From Verrucomicrobiota bacterium (GTDB lineage: Bacteria; Verrucomicrobiota; Verrucomicrobiia; Chthoniobacterales; UBA10450): a DNA stretch of 44,716 nt. The stretch covers positions 1-44,716 of the forward strand of contig QHNR01000035.1 of assembly GCA_003218475.1 (NCBI GenBank), read 5' to 3'. Under the pieces are notes generated by a model that was given only the letters and a program-made list of their open reading frames with translations, had not been told where the DNA came from and did no database searches. The translations under genes were made by a program, and so were the position numbers. Below are positions 10,229-19,111 of the stretch, one piece after another. Each line of letters opens with the position of its first letter. Position 1 is the stretch's first letter.

Positions 10229-10960
10229 TTGGAGTTTGCTCAGAATGCCACGGATGTGACACCGCTCGAAGAACGCATTGGTTACAAATTCCGCAATTCA
10301 CTGCTGCTGGCGGAAGCACTGACGCACCCCAGCCTCGGCCATGAGGCGCAACGTTATCATTTTGATTATCAGCGGTTGGAGTTTCTGGGCGACGCGGTTC
10401 TCCAGCTCGTTATTACCGAATATCTGTTTCGCAATTTTCGAATCGAAGCAGAAGGACAACTAACCAAGTTACGTTCGCGGCTGGTCTCCCGCGAAGCGCT
10501 GAGGATGCATGCCGCCGCGCTCGACCTCGGACGTTACATCTTGATGGGGCGCGGTGAAGAAGCCAGTGGCGGCCGGGAGCGAACATCCACATTAGCCGAC
10601 GCATTCGAAGCGCTCATCGGCGCGCTTTACCTCGACGGCGGCCTCGACGTGGCCAAAAAGTTCATTTTGACCCAGACTCGCGCTGATCTCGACGAGCTGG
10701 CGGAAAAGCCGGTGGACATAAATCCTAAAGGCGACCTTCAGGAGTTGTTACAAAGCATTTCGCCGCAAAGTCCGGTCTATGAATTAATTTCGCAGAGTGG
10801 GCCGGAACATGAAAAGACGTTTGTCTCGCAAGTCGTTTGGGAGGGAATTGTCCTTGGCCAAGGTTGCGGCCGCAGCAAAAAACAGGCTGAAACTGCGGCT
10901 GCGCTCGAAGCGATGCAGTTAAGACGCTGGGAGAAGAAGCGCGAAAAAGAGAGCGCGTGA
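10229..10960 (+). CDS. rnc: ribonuclease III
   Basis: RLEFLGDAVLQLVITEYLF, LADAFEALIGALYLDGG, C-terminal dsRBD; TTG start, so exact start uncertain. Confidence 0.94.
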   Translation: MEFAQNATDVTPLEERIGYKFRNSLLLAEALTHPSLGHEAQRYHFDYQRLEFLGDAVLQLVITEYLFRNFRIEAEGQLTKLRSRLVSREALRMHAAALDLGRYILMGRGEEASGGRERTSTLADAFEALIGALYLDGGLDVAKKFILTQTRADLDELAEKPVDINPKGDLQELLQSISPQSPVYELISQSGPEHEKTFVSQVVWEGIVLGQGCGRSKKQAETAAALEAMQLRRWEKKREKESA

Positions 10961-11058
10961 GATTCATTTGGTATGCGCGGATTGCCAAGGCGGACCATGC
11001 AACGTTGCAGCGCGTCCGACCCGCCTCCGCCGTGGCGAGCGGTCGCGCTCTACCAAAC

Positions 11059-11904
11059 TCAAATTGAATGTCTGAGCGCCTCGACAATCTTTCCCGTTTT
11101 AGACTTCCACTTGAAATGTCGAGCGATCGATTGGGTCACAAATTTCTTGGCACGTTGAACTGCATGTTCCAGCGATAAACCGGACGCAAGACCAGCCGTG
11201 ATCGCCGCTGAGTACGTGCAGCCGGTACCGTGCGTTGCGACACCCCGCGCAAACGGCGCTGAGAACGTTCTCAGTTTGCCCTTGTGAAAAAGTAAATCGA
11301 TCGCGTCGTCGCCTTGAAGATGGCCACCTTTCAACAAGATCGAGGCGCAATATTGGTTCGCGAGAGCCTCGGCCGCTTCCTCCATCGCTTTCCGGGTTTT
11401 GATTTTCGTTTCGAGCAACAAGCCTGCTTCGTCGAGATTGGGTGTAATAAGCGTCGCGAACGGGAATAGTTGGTCTCTGTAAGCGTCAATAGCTGCCGGC
11501 TCGAGAAGGCGGTCGCCACTGGTCGCAATCATTACGGGATCGATCACGAGTGGAATGCGTCGCCCCCGCGTGCGGTAGGTCTTTCCTATCGCTTCGGCCA
11601 CGGCAGAAATGATCGCCGTGGAGCAAAGCAGGCCGGTTTTCATCGCGCCGATCGGAAAATTTCTAACAAGCACTTCGATTTGCTCGCGAACAATCCCCGT
11701 GTTGGCTGGCTCAAGCCGCGAAACTTTCCCGGGAATTTCCGCGACGATACAGGTCACGGCGGTCAATCCATAAACACCAAGCGCGGAGAGCGTTTTCAGG
11801 TCGGCCTGAATGCCAGCGCCGGCGCTGCTATCCGATCCTGCGATGGTTAACGCTATGGGAACTGTAGCGGCGCTCTGTGAGCGCCGATCGTGTTGCTTTC
11901 CCAT
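11059..11904 (-). CDS. thiD: hydroxymethylpyrimidine/phosphomethylpyrimidine kinase
   Basis: ALTIAGSDSSAGAGIQADLKTLSALGVYGLTAVTC...VATHGTGCTYSAAITAGLA. Confidence 0.95.
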   Translation of the reverse strand: MGKQHDRRSQSAATVPIALTIAGSDSSAGAGIQADLKTLSALGVYGLTAVTCIVAEIPGKVSRLEPANTGIVREQIEVLVRNFPIGAMKTGLLCSTAIISAVAEAIGKTYRTRGRRIPLVIDPVMIATSGDRLLEPAAIDAYRDQLFPFATLITPNLDEAGLLLETKIKTRKAMEEAAEALANQYCASILLKGGHLQGDDAIDLLFHKGKLRTFSAPFARGVATHGTGCTYSAAITAGLASGLSLEHAVQRAKKFVTQSIARHFKWKSKTGKIVEALRHSI

Positions 11905-11936
11905 CGCTTTCGGCGGTCATAGACCGCCGCTACAGA
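11866..11936. repeat. inverted-repeat element around thiD start (CTGTAGCGGCG...CGCCGCTACAG)
   Basis: CTGTAGCGGCGCTCTGTGAGCGCC opposed by GGCGGTCATAGACCGCCGCTACAG. Confidence 0.6.
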
Positions 11937-12170
11937 TTACGCGCCATCATTCCCAATCGCTTCGACCGGACAGCCTTCCATCGCTTCTTTGCAGAGTCCT
12001 TCTTCCTCTGGCGTCTCTGGCTGTTTATAGACATAGGAATGGCCACCGTCATCATTCCGCTTGAAGTTTGCGGGCGCGGTTTCGCGGCACAAATCGCAGT
12101 CGATGCATTGATCATCGACGTAGAATTTGCCCGGTACGTTCTCGGCGTATTTGTTTGCGGCATCGGCCAT
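11937..12170 (-). CDS. 4Fe-4S ferredoxin
   Basis: MADAANKYAENVPGKFYVDDQCIDCDLCRETAPANF...CKEAMEGCPVEAI. Confidence 0.88.
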   Translation of the reverse strand: MADAANKYAENVPGKFYVDDQCIDCDLCRETAPANFKRNDDGGHSYVYKQPETPEEEGLCKEAMEGCPVEAIGNDGA

Positions 12171-12366
12171 GGCTTTCGCGTAAAAATGAAGTGGAACGTT
12201 AGAAAGAAACGCTCCGTACGCAATCAATCTGGCCGCTGAGGGGGCTGCGCGCAACCGTCATGAGGCCGTGCCGCGTTAATTCGTTGAAAGCTCAAGGCCG
12301 GCAGCCCATTATCGCTCGATTCAGCGGTTGATTTGGACACGCGGTAATTCTTTGGATTGAGCCAGC

Positions 12367-12609
12367 ATGAAAAAACAAGCTGCTAAAAGTCTGCGAGCGT
12401 TTGCGATCGAGCTGGCGATTTATTCAGTCCTCGTCACCGTTTATTTTTTCCTGGTTCTTCATCTTCTGGGCGAGTGGCTGTACCACCTCGAAGCGCAACA
12501 TCGTTACATGTATGCCTTAGTCGCGCTCTTGCTCATCGCCGGTCAGGCTGTCGCTCTGGATGCGGTGACGACGCTGTTATTTCGGCTTCTGCGCGGCCGC
12601 TGGAGATAA
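12367..12609 (+). CDS. small two-TM membrane protein, hypothetical
   Basis: Two hydrophobic segments, 80 aa, 3 nt upstream of the TauE-like gene. Confidence 0.65.
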   Translation: MKKQAAKSLRAFAIELAIYSVLVTVYFFLVLHLLGEWLYHLEAQHRYMYALVALLLIAGQAVALDAVTTLLFRLLRGRWR

Positions 12610-12612
12610 GTC

Positions 12613-13536
12613 ATGTTTTTCCCGATCTCCGACTCGCACATCAACCCGATCTATCTGGTCGTCGTCGGTTTTATTATCGGAATTTTGGGAGGGTTCTTTG
12701 GCGTGGGTGGAAGTTTCATCGCCGGGCCCGCCTTGCGCTTAATGGGAGTTGATTGGAATTACGCCGTCGGCACGGACCTGGCGCATATCGTCGGCAAATC
12801 GATAGTAGCGGCAAAGCAGCACCGCGCGCTGGGCAATGTTGATCTTAAACTGGGATTCTTCATGGCATTTGGAACAATCGCTGGCGCCGAATGTGGCGCG
12901 CAGTTGATTCAGGCGCTAAAGCGCGCTGGCAACGTGAATATAGTAGTCAGCTATGTCGCGATCGTCGTCTATTTTGGCATCGCGGCCTTTATGCTCTGGG
13001 AGAGCCGAAAAACGCTGCGATCGGGCAGAGGCCGATCACAGAGCGGGCTGGTCAAGGGATCGGAGTCAAAAAAAGACCACTCTGCATTCAGCCCCGTCAC
13101 GCGGAATATTCAACGGCTGAAAATTTGGCCGATGATCACACTGCCCACTTCAGGCGTACGAATTTCCCTCTGGACCATCCTTCTCGTCGCCTTTGTTGGA
13201 GGCGTCTTCAGCGGTTTTCTTGGTGGCGGCGCTGGTTACATCCGAATGCCGTCGATGGTTTATGTGCTCGGGATTCCCACACACCTGGCAGTGGGGACGG
13301 ATCTTTTTGAGATCGTGATTTCAGCAAGTTACGGAACCATTACCCACGCGATCAAGGGCAACGTGGATATCCTGATTGCGCTCGTCATGCATACCGGCGC
13401 AGTCATCGGCGCGCAGATCGGCGCTGTTTCTACGCAATATTTCGCCGGACCAAAAATTCGGCTCGCGTTTGTGCCGTTGCCGTTGATTGGCGCAGCGATC
13501 GTTATCTACACGCTCGTGACCGGACACAAATTCTAG
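12613..13536 (+). CDS. TauE/SafE-family sulfite/anion permease
   Basis: FIIGILGGFFGVGGSFIAGPALRLMGVDWNYAVGTDL and second-half GGVFSGFLGGGAGYIRMPSMVYVLGIPTHLAVGTDL. Confidence 0.92.
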   Translation: MFFPISDSHINPIYLVVVGFIIGILGGFFGVGGSFIAGPALRLMGVDWNYAVGTDLAHIVGKSIVAAKQHRALGNVDLKLGFFMAFGTIAGAECGAQLIQALKRAGNVNIVVSYVAIVVYFGIAAFMLWESRKTLRSGRGRSQSGLVKGSESKKDHSAFSPVTRNIQRLKIWPMITLPTSGVRISLWTILLVAFVGGVFSGFLGGGAGYIRMPSMVYVLGIPTHLAVGTDLFEIVISASYGTITHAIKGNVDILIALVMHTGAVIGAQIGAVSTQYFAGPKIRLAFVPLPLIGAAIVIYTLVTGHKF

Positions 13537-13539
13537 CCG

Positions 13540-14418
13540 ATGAAAATTTTGATCTGCAGCGACGGAACGCAGTCGACCGAAACAGCAATCCATTTGGGGG
13601 GATCGCTGGCAGGACCGCTCAAGGCCGAGACCACGCTCCTCGGAATCGCGGAAACATCGCAAGACGAGCAGCCGCTGCGCGATGCACTTTACAAGCAAGC
13701 ACAATTGCTTCACAGCCGCGGCGTGTCGCCGGCTATCGTCGTGCAATCTGGCGAACCGGTGCGGCAGATTGTGGACCAAACGTCGAAGACCAATTACGAC
13801 CTAGTCGTCATTGGTGCGCGTTGGATCGGAGCAACCGGGCATTACTGGCGCTCGGCAAAAACGTACGAAGTGATCAAAGCTATTCAGCCCCCTGTGCTGG
13901 TGGCCATTGGGGAGTCCAAACAATTAAAACGTTTCCTGATTTGCTCGGGCGGTAAAGAATTTATAGAACAAGCGGTGCAATTTACTGGCAAGCTGGCCGT
14001 CGCCGTGAAAGCTTCAGTAACATTGCTCCACGTCATGGCTGAGCCGCCCGCTATGTACGCGGACCTTGTCCGAATGGAAGAGAATGTTGGTCAGTTACTC
14101 GAATCGAAATCAGAGCTTGGCACTAATCTCCGTCGGCAAAAAAGGGAACTCGAACGGCTTGGTGTTCCCGCCGAAGTTCGCCTTCGGCACGGAATTGTGG
14201 TCGATCAGGTTTTTGAAGAAGTCCGCCAGGGCAATTACGACTTGATCGTGACCGGTACGTCACAAGCGCGCGGACTGCTTCGCCATTACATTATGGGCGA
14301 TTTAACCCGCAGCATTTTGAATCGTTCTAATGTTCCCGTGCTCGTCGCGCGTGCAGGCCCGCCTAGACCGGGCCGAACTCTCTGGAACGCCATCAAAGGA
14401 GTGTTTGGCAAGCGCTAA
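13540..14418 (+). CDS. tandem universal stress protein (UspA family)
   Basis: Two Usp repeats; YDLIVTGTSQARGLLRHYIMGDLTRSILNRSNVPVLVAR. Confidence 0.88.
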   Translation: MKILICSDGTQSTETAIHLGGSLAGPLKAETTLLGIAETSQDEQPLRDALYKQAQLLHSRGVSPAIVVQSGEPVRQIVDQTSKTNYDLVVIGARWIGATGHYWRSAKTYEVIKAIQPPVLVAIGESKQLKRFLICSGGKEFIEQAVQFTGKLAVAVKASVTLLHVMAEPPAMYADLVRMEENVGQLLESKSELGTNLRRQKRELERLGVPAEVRLRHGIVVDQVFEEVRQGNYDLIVTGTSQARGLLRHYIMGDLTRSILNRSNVPVLVARAGPPRPGRTLWNAIKGVFGKR

Positions 14419-14420
14419 CT

Positions 14421-14535
14421 AAAAGCGACGCGAGGACGCGTGCGCACTCCAAAAGCTGGCGCGAAACAAAACAGGCGCTGTTCTCGCTTCTGCACGAAGT
14501 GCTTTGGGAGTGCGATGCGTCTTCGCATCGCTTTC
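14421..14535. repeat. head-to-head hairpin pair (REP/BIME-like)
   Basis: Arm AAAGCGACGCGAGGACGCGTGCGCACTCCAAAAGC opposed by reverse complement AAAGCGATGCGAAGACGCATCGCACTCCCAAAGC; each arm also self-pairs. Confidence 0.7.
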
Positions 14536-14573
14536 GCCTTCGAACCTCTACCGTGATTGTGCGTACATCTTAA

Positions 14574-15488
14574 ATGGAAGCACGTGAACGACCGACTCTG
14601 CGCAGCTCACGCGTACGGCGCTGGCTCGGTCATCTGTTCCGCGAATGGACGACTGAAAGCTGGCGACCGATCGCTCCTGCCTTTGCCAAACCCAGGCCTA
14701 CAACGTGGAGCGATGCGCAAGTCACGTTCGCCTGGATTGGTCATGCGACAGTGCTCATCAATTTTCTCGCCGTCAAAATTCTCACTGACCCTGTGCTTTT
14801 CCCGCGCATCGGAATTCGCTTGCCAGGTTTCACTATCGGTCCAAAACGATTGACCGCGCCCGCGCTTCAGTTTCATGAGCTGCCACCGATCGATTTGATC
14901 CTTCTTTCGCATGCGCACTTTGATCATCTCGATCTGCGAACACTGCGCTGTTTTGGCAAAAGCACGACTGTAGTCACCGCTCGCGCTACCCGTGATTTAT
15001 TGAGACATACACGATTCCGTAATGTCACCGAGCTCGATTGGGGGGAGGCAAAAACCCTTAAGACCGCCACAGGCGAGATCAATGTTGGTGCCTTGCCTGT
15101 GAACCACTGGGGCGCGCGAAAACAGCGGGACACACATCGCAGCTATAACGGTTATCTGCTGGAGAGAAAGGGGCGGCGCATTATTTTCACAGGCGATACT
15201 GCTATGACGGACAGTTTCGCAGAGATCCGACGACCTGCCATCGACGTTGCGATCATGCCGATTGGCGCTTATAATCCGTGGGTTCAGTCGCATTGCACGC
15301 CCGAGCAGGCGGTTGAAATGGCAAACGCCGCAGGCGCACGCTTCATCATTCCGGTCCATCATCAAACGTTCCGCCTGAGCTTCGAACCATTCCGCGAGCC
15401 GATTGAGCGCTTCGAAGCCGCACTGGGGAAAACTCCGGAGCGCATCGCATTGCGTGAAATCGGCGAGACATTTGTGTTGCCATTGTAG
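14574..15488 (+). CDS. MBL-fold metallohydrolase (NAPE-PLD/UlaG-like)
   Basis: VTFAWIGHATVLINF, LLSHAHFDHLDLRTL, RIIFTGDTAMTDSF, IPVHHQTFRLSFEPF. Confidence 0.9.
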   Translation: MEARERPTLRSSRVRRWLGHLFREWTTESWRPIAPAFAKPRPTTWSDAQVTFAWIGHATVLINFLAVKILTDPVLFPRIGIRLPGFTIGPKRLTAPALQFHELPPIDLILLSHAHFDHLDLRTLRCFGKSTTVVTARATRDLLRHTRFRNVTELDWGEAKTLKTATGEINVGALPVNHWGARKQRDTHRSYNGYLLERKGRRIIFTGDTAMTDSFAEIRRPAIDVAIMPIGAYNPWVQSHCTPEQAVEMANAAGARFIIPVHHQTFRLSFEPFREPIERFEAALGKTPERIALREIGETFVLPL

Positions 15489-15489
15489 C

Positions 15490-15539
15490 CGCGTCTCTGG
15501 TTCCCTCGCCGTGGCCTTGGCGAAGGCGGGTGAGACGCG
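15490..15539. repeat. dispersed repeat core (TCGCCGTGGCCTTGGCGAAGGCGG) inside stem CGCGTCTC...GAGACGCG
   Basis: Same core type as 3259-3276 with different arms. Confidence 0.55.
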
Positions 15540-15664
15540 TGACGCGCGTGATGTGTGCAGTGCACCAGAGCGTTGCGACCCAAATCAAGCGCTTCACACA
15601 GCGAAGCAGCTACAGGAGAGCGCTTGTCTCAGGCGCCAGCGGATGCAATGTTTTGCCGCTTCCC

Positions 15665-15737
15665 GCCGACGTAGCTCAGCTGGTAGAGCAGCGGTTTCGT
15701 AAACCGCAGGTCACGGGTTCGAATCCCGTCGTCGGCT
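15665..15737 (+). tRNA. tRNA-Thr (anticodon CGT)
   Basis: 73-nt cloverleaf: acceptor GCCGACG/CGTCGGC, anticodon stem GCGGT/ACCGC with loop TTCGTAA, T arm ACGGG TTCGAAT CCCGT. Confidence 0.95.
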
Positions 15738-15738
15738 C
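15692..15738 (+). repeat. attL-type 47-bp direct repeat (tRNA-Thr 3' part)
   Basis: CGGTTTCGTAAACCGCAGGTCACGGGTTCGAATCCCGTCGTCGGCTC, repeated at 20805-20851. Confidence 0.95.
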
Positions 15739-15747
15739 GCCCTCTAA

Positions 15748-15780
15748 AATGCGCCGTTTTACCTATGAAAACCGCGCATT
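15748..15780. repeat. inverted repeat just downstream of tRNA-Thr (possible terminator or accessory att site)
   Basis: AATGCGCCGTTTT-ACCTATG-AAAACCGCGCATT (12/13 paired), followed by T-rich CATTTTTGCTTTTCTTTT. Confidence 0.6.
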
Positions 15781-15837
15781 CATTTTTGCTTTTCTTTTCC
15801 CGATTCTCGCGCCGATAGTCCCCGAAAACTGACCGCG

Positions 15838-15863
15838 AAAACAACAACCAAACGACAACCGAA
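15838..15863 (+). repeat. left subterminal direct repeat of island
   Basis: AAAACAACAACCAAACGACAACCGAA vs AAAACAGCAACTAAACGACAACGGAA at the right end (23/26). Confidence 0.75.
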
Positions 15864-15943
15864 AATATGACGAAAAGACGACCGTTCAAAATCCGGGAGC
15901 GCAATTACCGGGCGAGCGCAAAATTTAGATTGCGGAGGGCGAC

Positions 15944-17091
15944 GTGAGGCGAATCGACTTCAGGGTGCGCCGCTACCGGGACCAGAACCGGCCTCGGTGG
16001 AAATTCGTAGTGAGCCATTACGAAGCCGGGGAACGCAAGGGCAAGCTGTTCGAGAAGAAAGCGCAGGCGCAAGCCTTTGCCGCGTTCAAGAAAACGGAAG
16101 CGGAAGCGCAGGGGCTGGGACACGCGGAGTTTTCAACCGATCTGCGCGTGATGACGCAAGATGCGCTTGAGCAGTTGAAGCCGTTCGGCAAGACGATCAC
16201 CGACGCGGTTGCGCACTACGTGGCGCATTTGAAAGCAAGCGAGCGGTCCTGTGGCGCGGCGCAATTGGTCGATGAAATGATTGCTGCTAAGGAACGAGAC
16301 GGCCTTTCGGAGCGGCACACGGAGGACCTTCGCAGTCGGCTCAAAATCTTTGCAGCGAAGTTCGACGGGCAGATGGTTGCCACGATCACGAGTGCGGAGA
16401 TTGACGATTGGTTGCGGTCGCTCCCGGTCGGTCCTGTCACGCGCAATCATTACAGGAGCGTGACCGTGCAGGCGTTCAACTTCGCGATTGGACGGGGATA
16501 CGCGACCCACAATCCAGCGGCCAAAGCAGCTGAGGCGAAAGAGCCGAAAACAAAACCGGGCATTCTCACGGTCGAACAGGCAACAGCGCTATTGGTCAAC
16601 GCTTCGCCGGAGATTCTGCCATACATCGCCATCGGACTGTTTGCCGGTCTGCGCCGTGCGGAGATTGAACGGCTGGATTGGAGCGAGATTGATTTCGACA
16701 GCGGCCACATTGAAGTCACCGCCGAAAAGTGGAAATCCAAGCTGGCCAATCGCTTCATCACGCTACAGCCGAATTTGCGGGCATGGCTCATGCCGCATCG
16801 CCAACTCAAGGGCGACGTCGCGCCAAAGGAAAACTTTCGGGACCTGTTCGATCAAGTGCGCAAGGCCGCTGGCATTCTGGCAGACTGGCCGGACAACGCG
16901 CTGCGACACAGCTTTGCCAGCTATCACGTGGCACACTTCAAAGACGCGAAAGGGCTGGCGCTGGAAATGGTCACACTGACTCCGGGATGCTTTTCAATCA
17001 CTACCGCGCACTCGTGAAACCGAAGGAGGCGGACCGCTATTGGCGCATCCGTCCGGTGGTGACGAAGAAAGTTGTGGCTTTCAAGGCGTGA
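15944..17091 (+). pseudogene. tyrosine recombinase/integrase, frameshifted before catalytic Tyr
   Basis: Frame 15944-17017 has GLFAGLRRAEIERLDW and LRHSFASY, then breaks; the frame ending at 17091 continues GHTDSGMLFNHYRALVKPKEADRYWRIRP. Confidence 0.88.
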
Positions 17092-17504
17092 CAAGCCAAC
17101 CCGGCGCGGTTCTAATTTCCAATGCGCTGCCATTCGGTCGGCTTTGGTATGGCGAGCCAAATGCAATCACGAACGCAATCGGTTACGCAAAGTTCCGCAG
17201 CCGTTCACACGATGCCGTGATTCGCGTTTACGATGAAGCTGGCAATGTGATCGAAACGCACGAGCACGGCAATCCAACAGAAGCACGGTCATTCGGCGCG
17301 ATGTTTTTGTTTCCGACGTTTTTTCCATTGAGGGTGAGCAGCGCGCCATTCCCGCTGTTTCCGCGTGTAATACTCCCGCCAGTATTGAGCCGTGCGTATT
17401 CGGCGGCGGCCACGCCTTTCAACCTTATGCATAAGATCAAAATAACCGACCGCGCAGACCAAACATTAATGAAGGCAGTTCAGAGCGCATCTAATTTTAC
17501 GTAG
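17088..17504 (+). CDS. small protein overlapping integrase stop (unknown function); only the N-terminal ~65 aa look coherent
   Basis: GTGA overlap; MTSQPGAVLISNALPFGRLWYGEPNAITNAIGYAKFRSRSHDAVIRVYDEAGNVIETHEHGNPTEA. Confidence 0.55.
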   Translation: MTSQPGAVLISNALPFGRLWYGEPNAITNAIGYAKFRSRSHDAVIRVYDEAGNVIETHEHGNPTEARSFGAMFLFPTFFPLRVSSAPFPLFPRVILPPVLSRAYSAAATPFNLMHKIKITDRADQTLMKAVQSASNFT

Positions 17505-17531
17505 CCGATTGCATCAAGGAGCCGAAAGGGT

Positions 17532-17563
17532 AAAGGCGTTCGCCGGCGGAGGCGAACGCCTTT
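17532..17563. terminator. 13-bp perfect-stem hairpin between convergent genes
   Basis: AAAGGCGTTCGCC-GGCGGA-GGCGAACGCCTTT. Confidence 0.75.
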
Positions 17564-17611
17564 CCAATTCGCCTCGGTGTTTAACACACAAGGCCACTCT
17601 ACCTCAAAGCT

Positions 17612-18601
17612 TTACGGTTTGTTCACGACCACTTGCGGCGCAGGTTTGCTCACTTCAAGCTGCGCGCTCACTTTCTGCAGGCCCGCAGTAAGCGCGTCAA
17701 TTTGCTTTTGCTGGCGCGCGACGGTCGCTTGCAATTCCTCAACTTTGCGATTGGACATGGCTTGGGGCTTGCTGGCTTGGGAAGCAGGTACCGAGACCCT
17801 GTTTCCAGCGGCATCGACGAGGCCGGTGCCTAACTTTCCAGAGCTATCGATGAACACAATGAAGGCTTCCGCGATCGGAACGTCCTGACCGATAATGTTG
17901 CTGATATAGGTGCTGTTATTCACCTGGCCAAGCGTACCATCGATACCAGACTGGACCACGCCGATTACATTAATGTTATTGCCGACGTCAATGTCGAACC
18001 CGGCGAAACCACCGAGGGCCGTGTTCAGTGCACCGGTTGTGACGCCCCCGAGCGCAGAAGCGCCAAAAGCGCTGTTGAACGCTCCGTCGATGTTGTTGGC
18101 AAGTGCGAAAGCGCCAAAAGCGTTGTTGGCGCTGGCAAAACCGCCGCCGCTCGAGTCATTATTATAGAGCGCAAAGAAGCCGACAGCATTGTTCTCGCTG
18201 GCGATCATGTTGTTGACGAGCGCGTTAGTTCCAACGGCTGTGTTTCTAGTGCCGCTGAGGTTGAGGATCATCGCTGCGGTGCCAACTGCGGTATTGGAAT
18301 CCCCTTCGGTCCCGACTCCTGTTCGACTGGTGAGGGCCAGCGTTCCAGCGCCAACACCGGTGTTGAAGCTGGCGTCACCGGCTAAAAAGTTGGAATACCA
18401 ACCAACTGCTGTGTTTCCTATGCCGCCTAAGAGCTGATGAAGGGCGTTGCACCCTTCCGCTGTCGTGAACGCGGGATAGCACCCGTCCGGGTTCCCGGGT
18501 ATCTCCGGGGGTAATTGCGCTTGCATTGTTGGCAAAAGCCCAATGCAGGCGAACACGGACAGGATAGTTGTGAATATTTTTAGGCTACTACGATTTTTCA
18601 T
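17612..18601 (-). CDS. secreted YadA-head-like repeat protein with C-terminal coiled coil
   Basis: Signal-like MKNRSSLKIFTTILSVFACIGLLPTMQAQ; repeats GNTAVG, NTGVG, NTAVG, NTAVG, NNAVG, NNAFG, NSAFG, NTALG; coiled coil VEELQATVARQQKQIDALTAGLQKVSAQLEV. Confidence 0.85.
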   Translation of the reverse strand: MKNRSSLKIFTTILSVFACIGLLPTMQAQLPPEIPGNPDGCYPAFTTAEGCNALHQLLGGIGNTAVGWYSNFLAGDASFNTGVGAGTLALTSRTGVGTEGDSNTAVGTAAMILNLSGTRNTAVGTNALVNNMIASENNAVGFFALYNNDSSGGGFASANNAFGAFALANNIDGAFNSAFGASALGGVTTGALNTALGGFAGFDIDVGNNINVIGVVQSGIDGTLGQVNNSTYISNIIGQDVPIAEAFIVFIDSSGKLGTGLVDAAGNRVSVPASQASKPQAMSNRKVEELQATVARQQKQIDALTAGLQKVSAQLEVSKPAPQVVVNKP

Positions 18602-18835
18602 TAGCTTAACTTTCCTTTCATTGTTTTGGCCTTCTCTGATTTCCCGCTGGAGAACTCATTTCCGAGAAGCGCGGCTGCGTGATCTGGATTTGGATGACTC
18701 GCGGAAGCGTGGCCATTTGGATGTTCATTTGGAGTTCTTACATTTCTCCAATAGCCCACCGCCGCCTTCCCCGCCCTGTGAGAAGTTGGACAAACTATCG
18801 AACAACGAAGTTTCGCGGCTTTTCGCTAGTCTCCA

Positions 18836-18869
18836 TATAGGACCTTGGTCCTACGACCTTAGTCCTATA
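18836..18869. repeat. 34-bp imperfect palindrome
   Basis: TATAGGAC-CTT-GGTC-CTAC-GACC-TTA-GTCCTATA. Confidence 0.75.
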
Positions 18870-18885
18870 CGTCCGCCCGTTGGAA

Positions 18886-18960
18886 TCAATCGCTGAGACA
18901 CAGCCCCAAACTCCAATCGGCTTTGCTACGATTATCGGCGATTATTTCCCAATGCTTCAT
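18886..18960 (-). pseudogene. short decayed ORF MKHWEIIADNRSKADWSLG..., frame lost at a G run
   Basis: Other frame continues GCVSAIDSNGRT after WSLG; GGGG (CCCC at 18904-18907) would restore frame as GGG. Confidence 0.4.
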
Positions 18961-19111
18961 TCGAGTTTCAAATCGACGATGAATCGCCGCGTGAAGTTTC
19001 TCTTGTTGCTGCCCGCCAGCTACTTCGCTTCGAGCAGGCGTTACCCGCTTTGAGGTCGGTGGCTTGGATCGTTCCGAGCAGTACTCGCCGTCATGATGCC
19101 AAAACATTGTT

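Noticed and set aside
17986-18418. CRISPR-like array in the repeat region of the YadA-head-like gene
   Set aside because: Periodicity is at the protein level with variable DNA; no constant repeats with unique spacers. No CRISPR array or cas gene seen in the window.
18543-18896. 117-aa plus-strand ORF with Pro-rich stretch
   Set aside because: Overlaps the start of the minus-strand YadA-head-like gene and the 34-bp palindrome; no domain recognised, probably non-coding.
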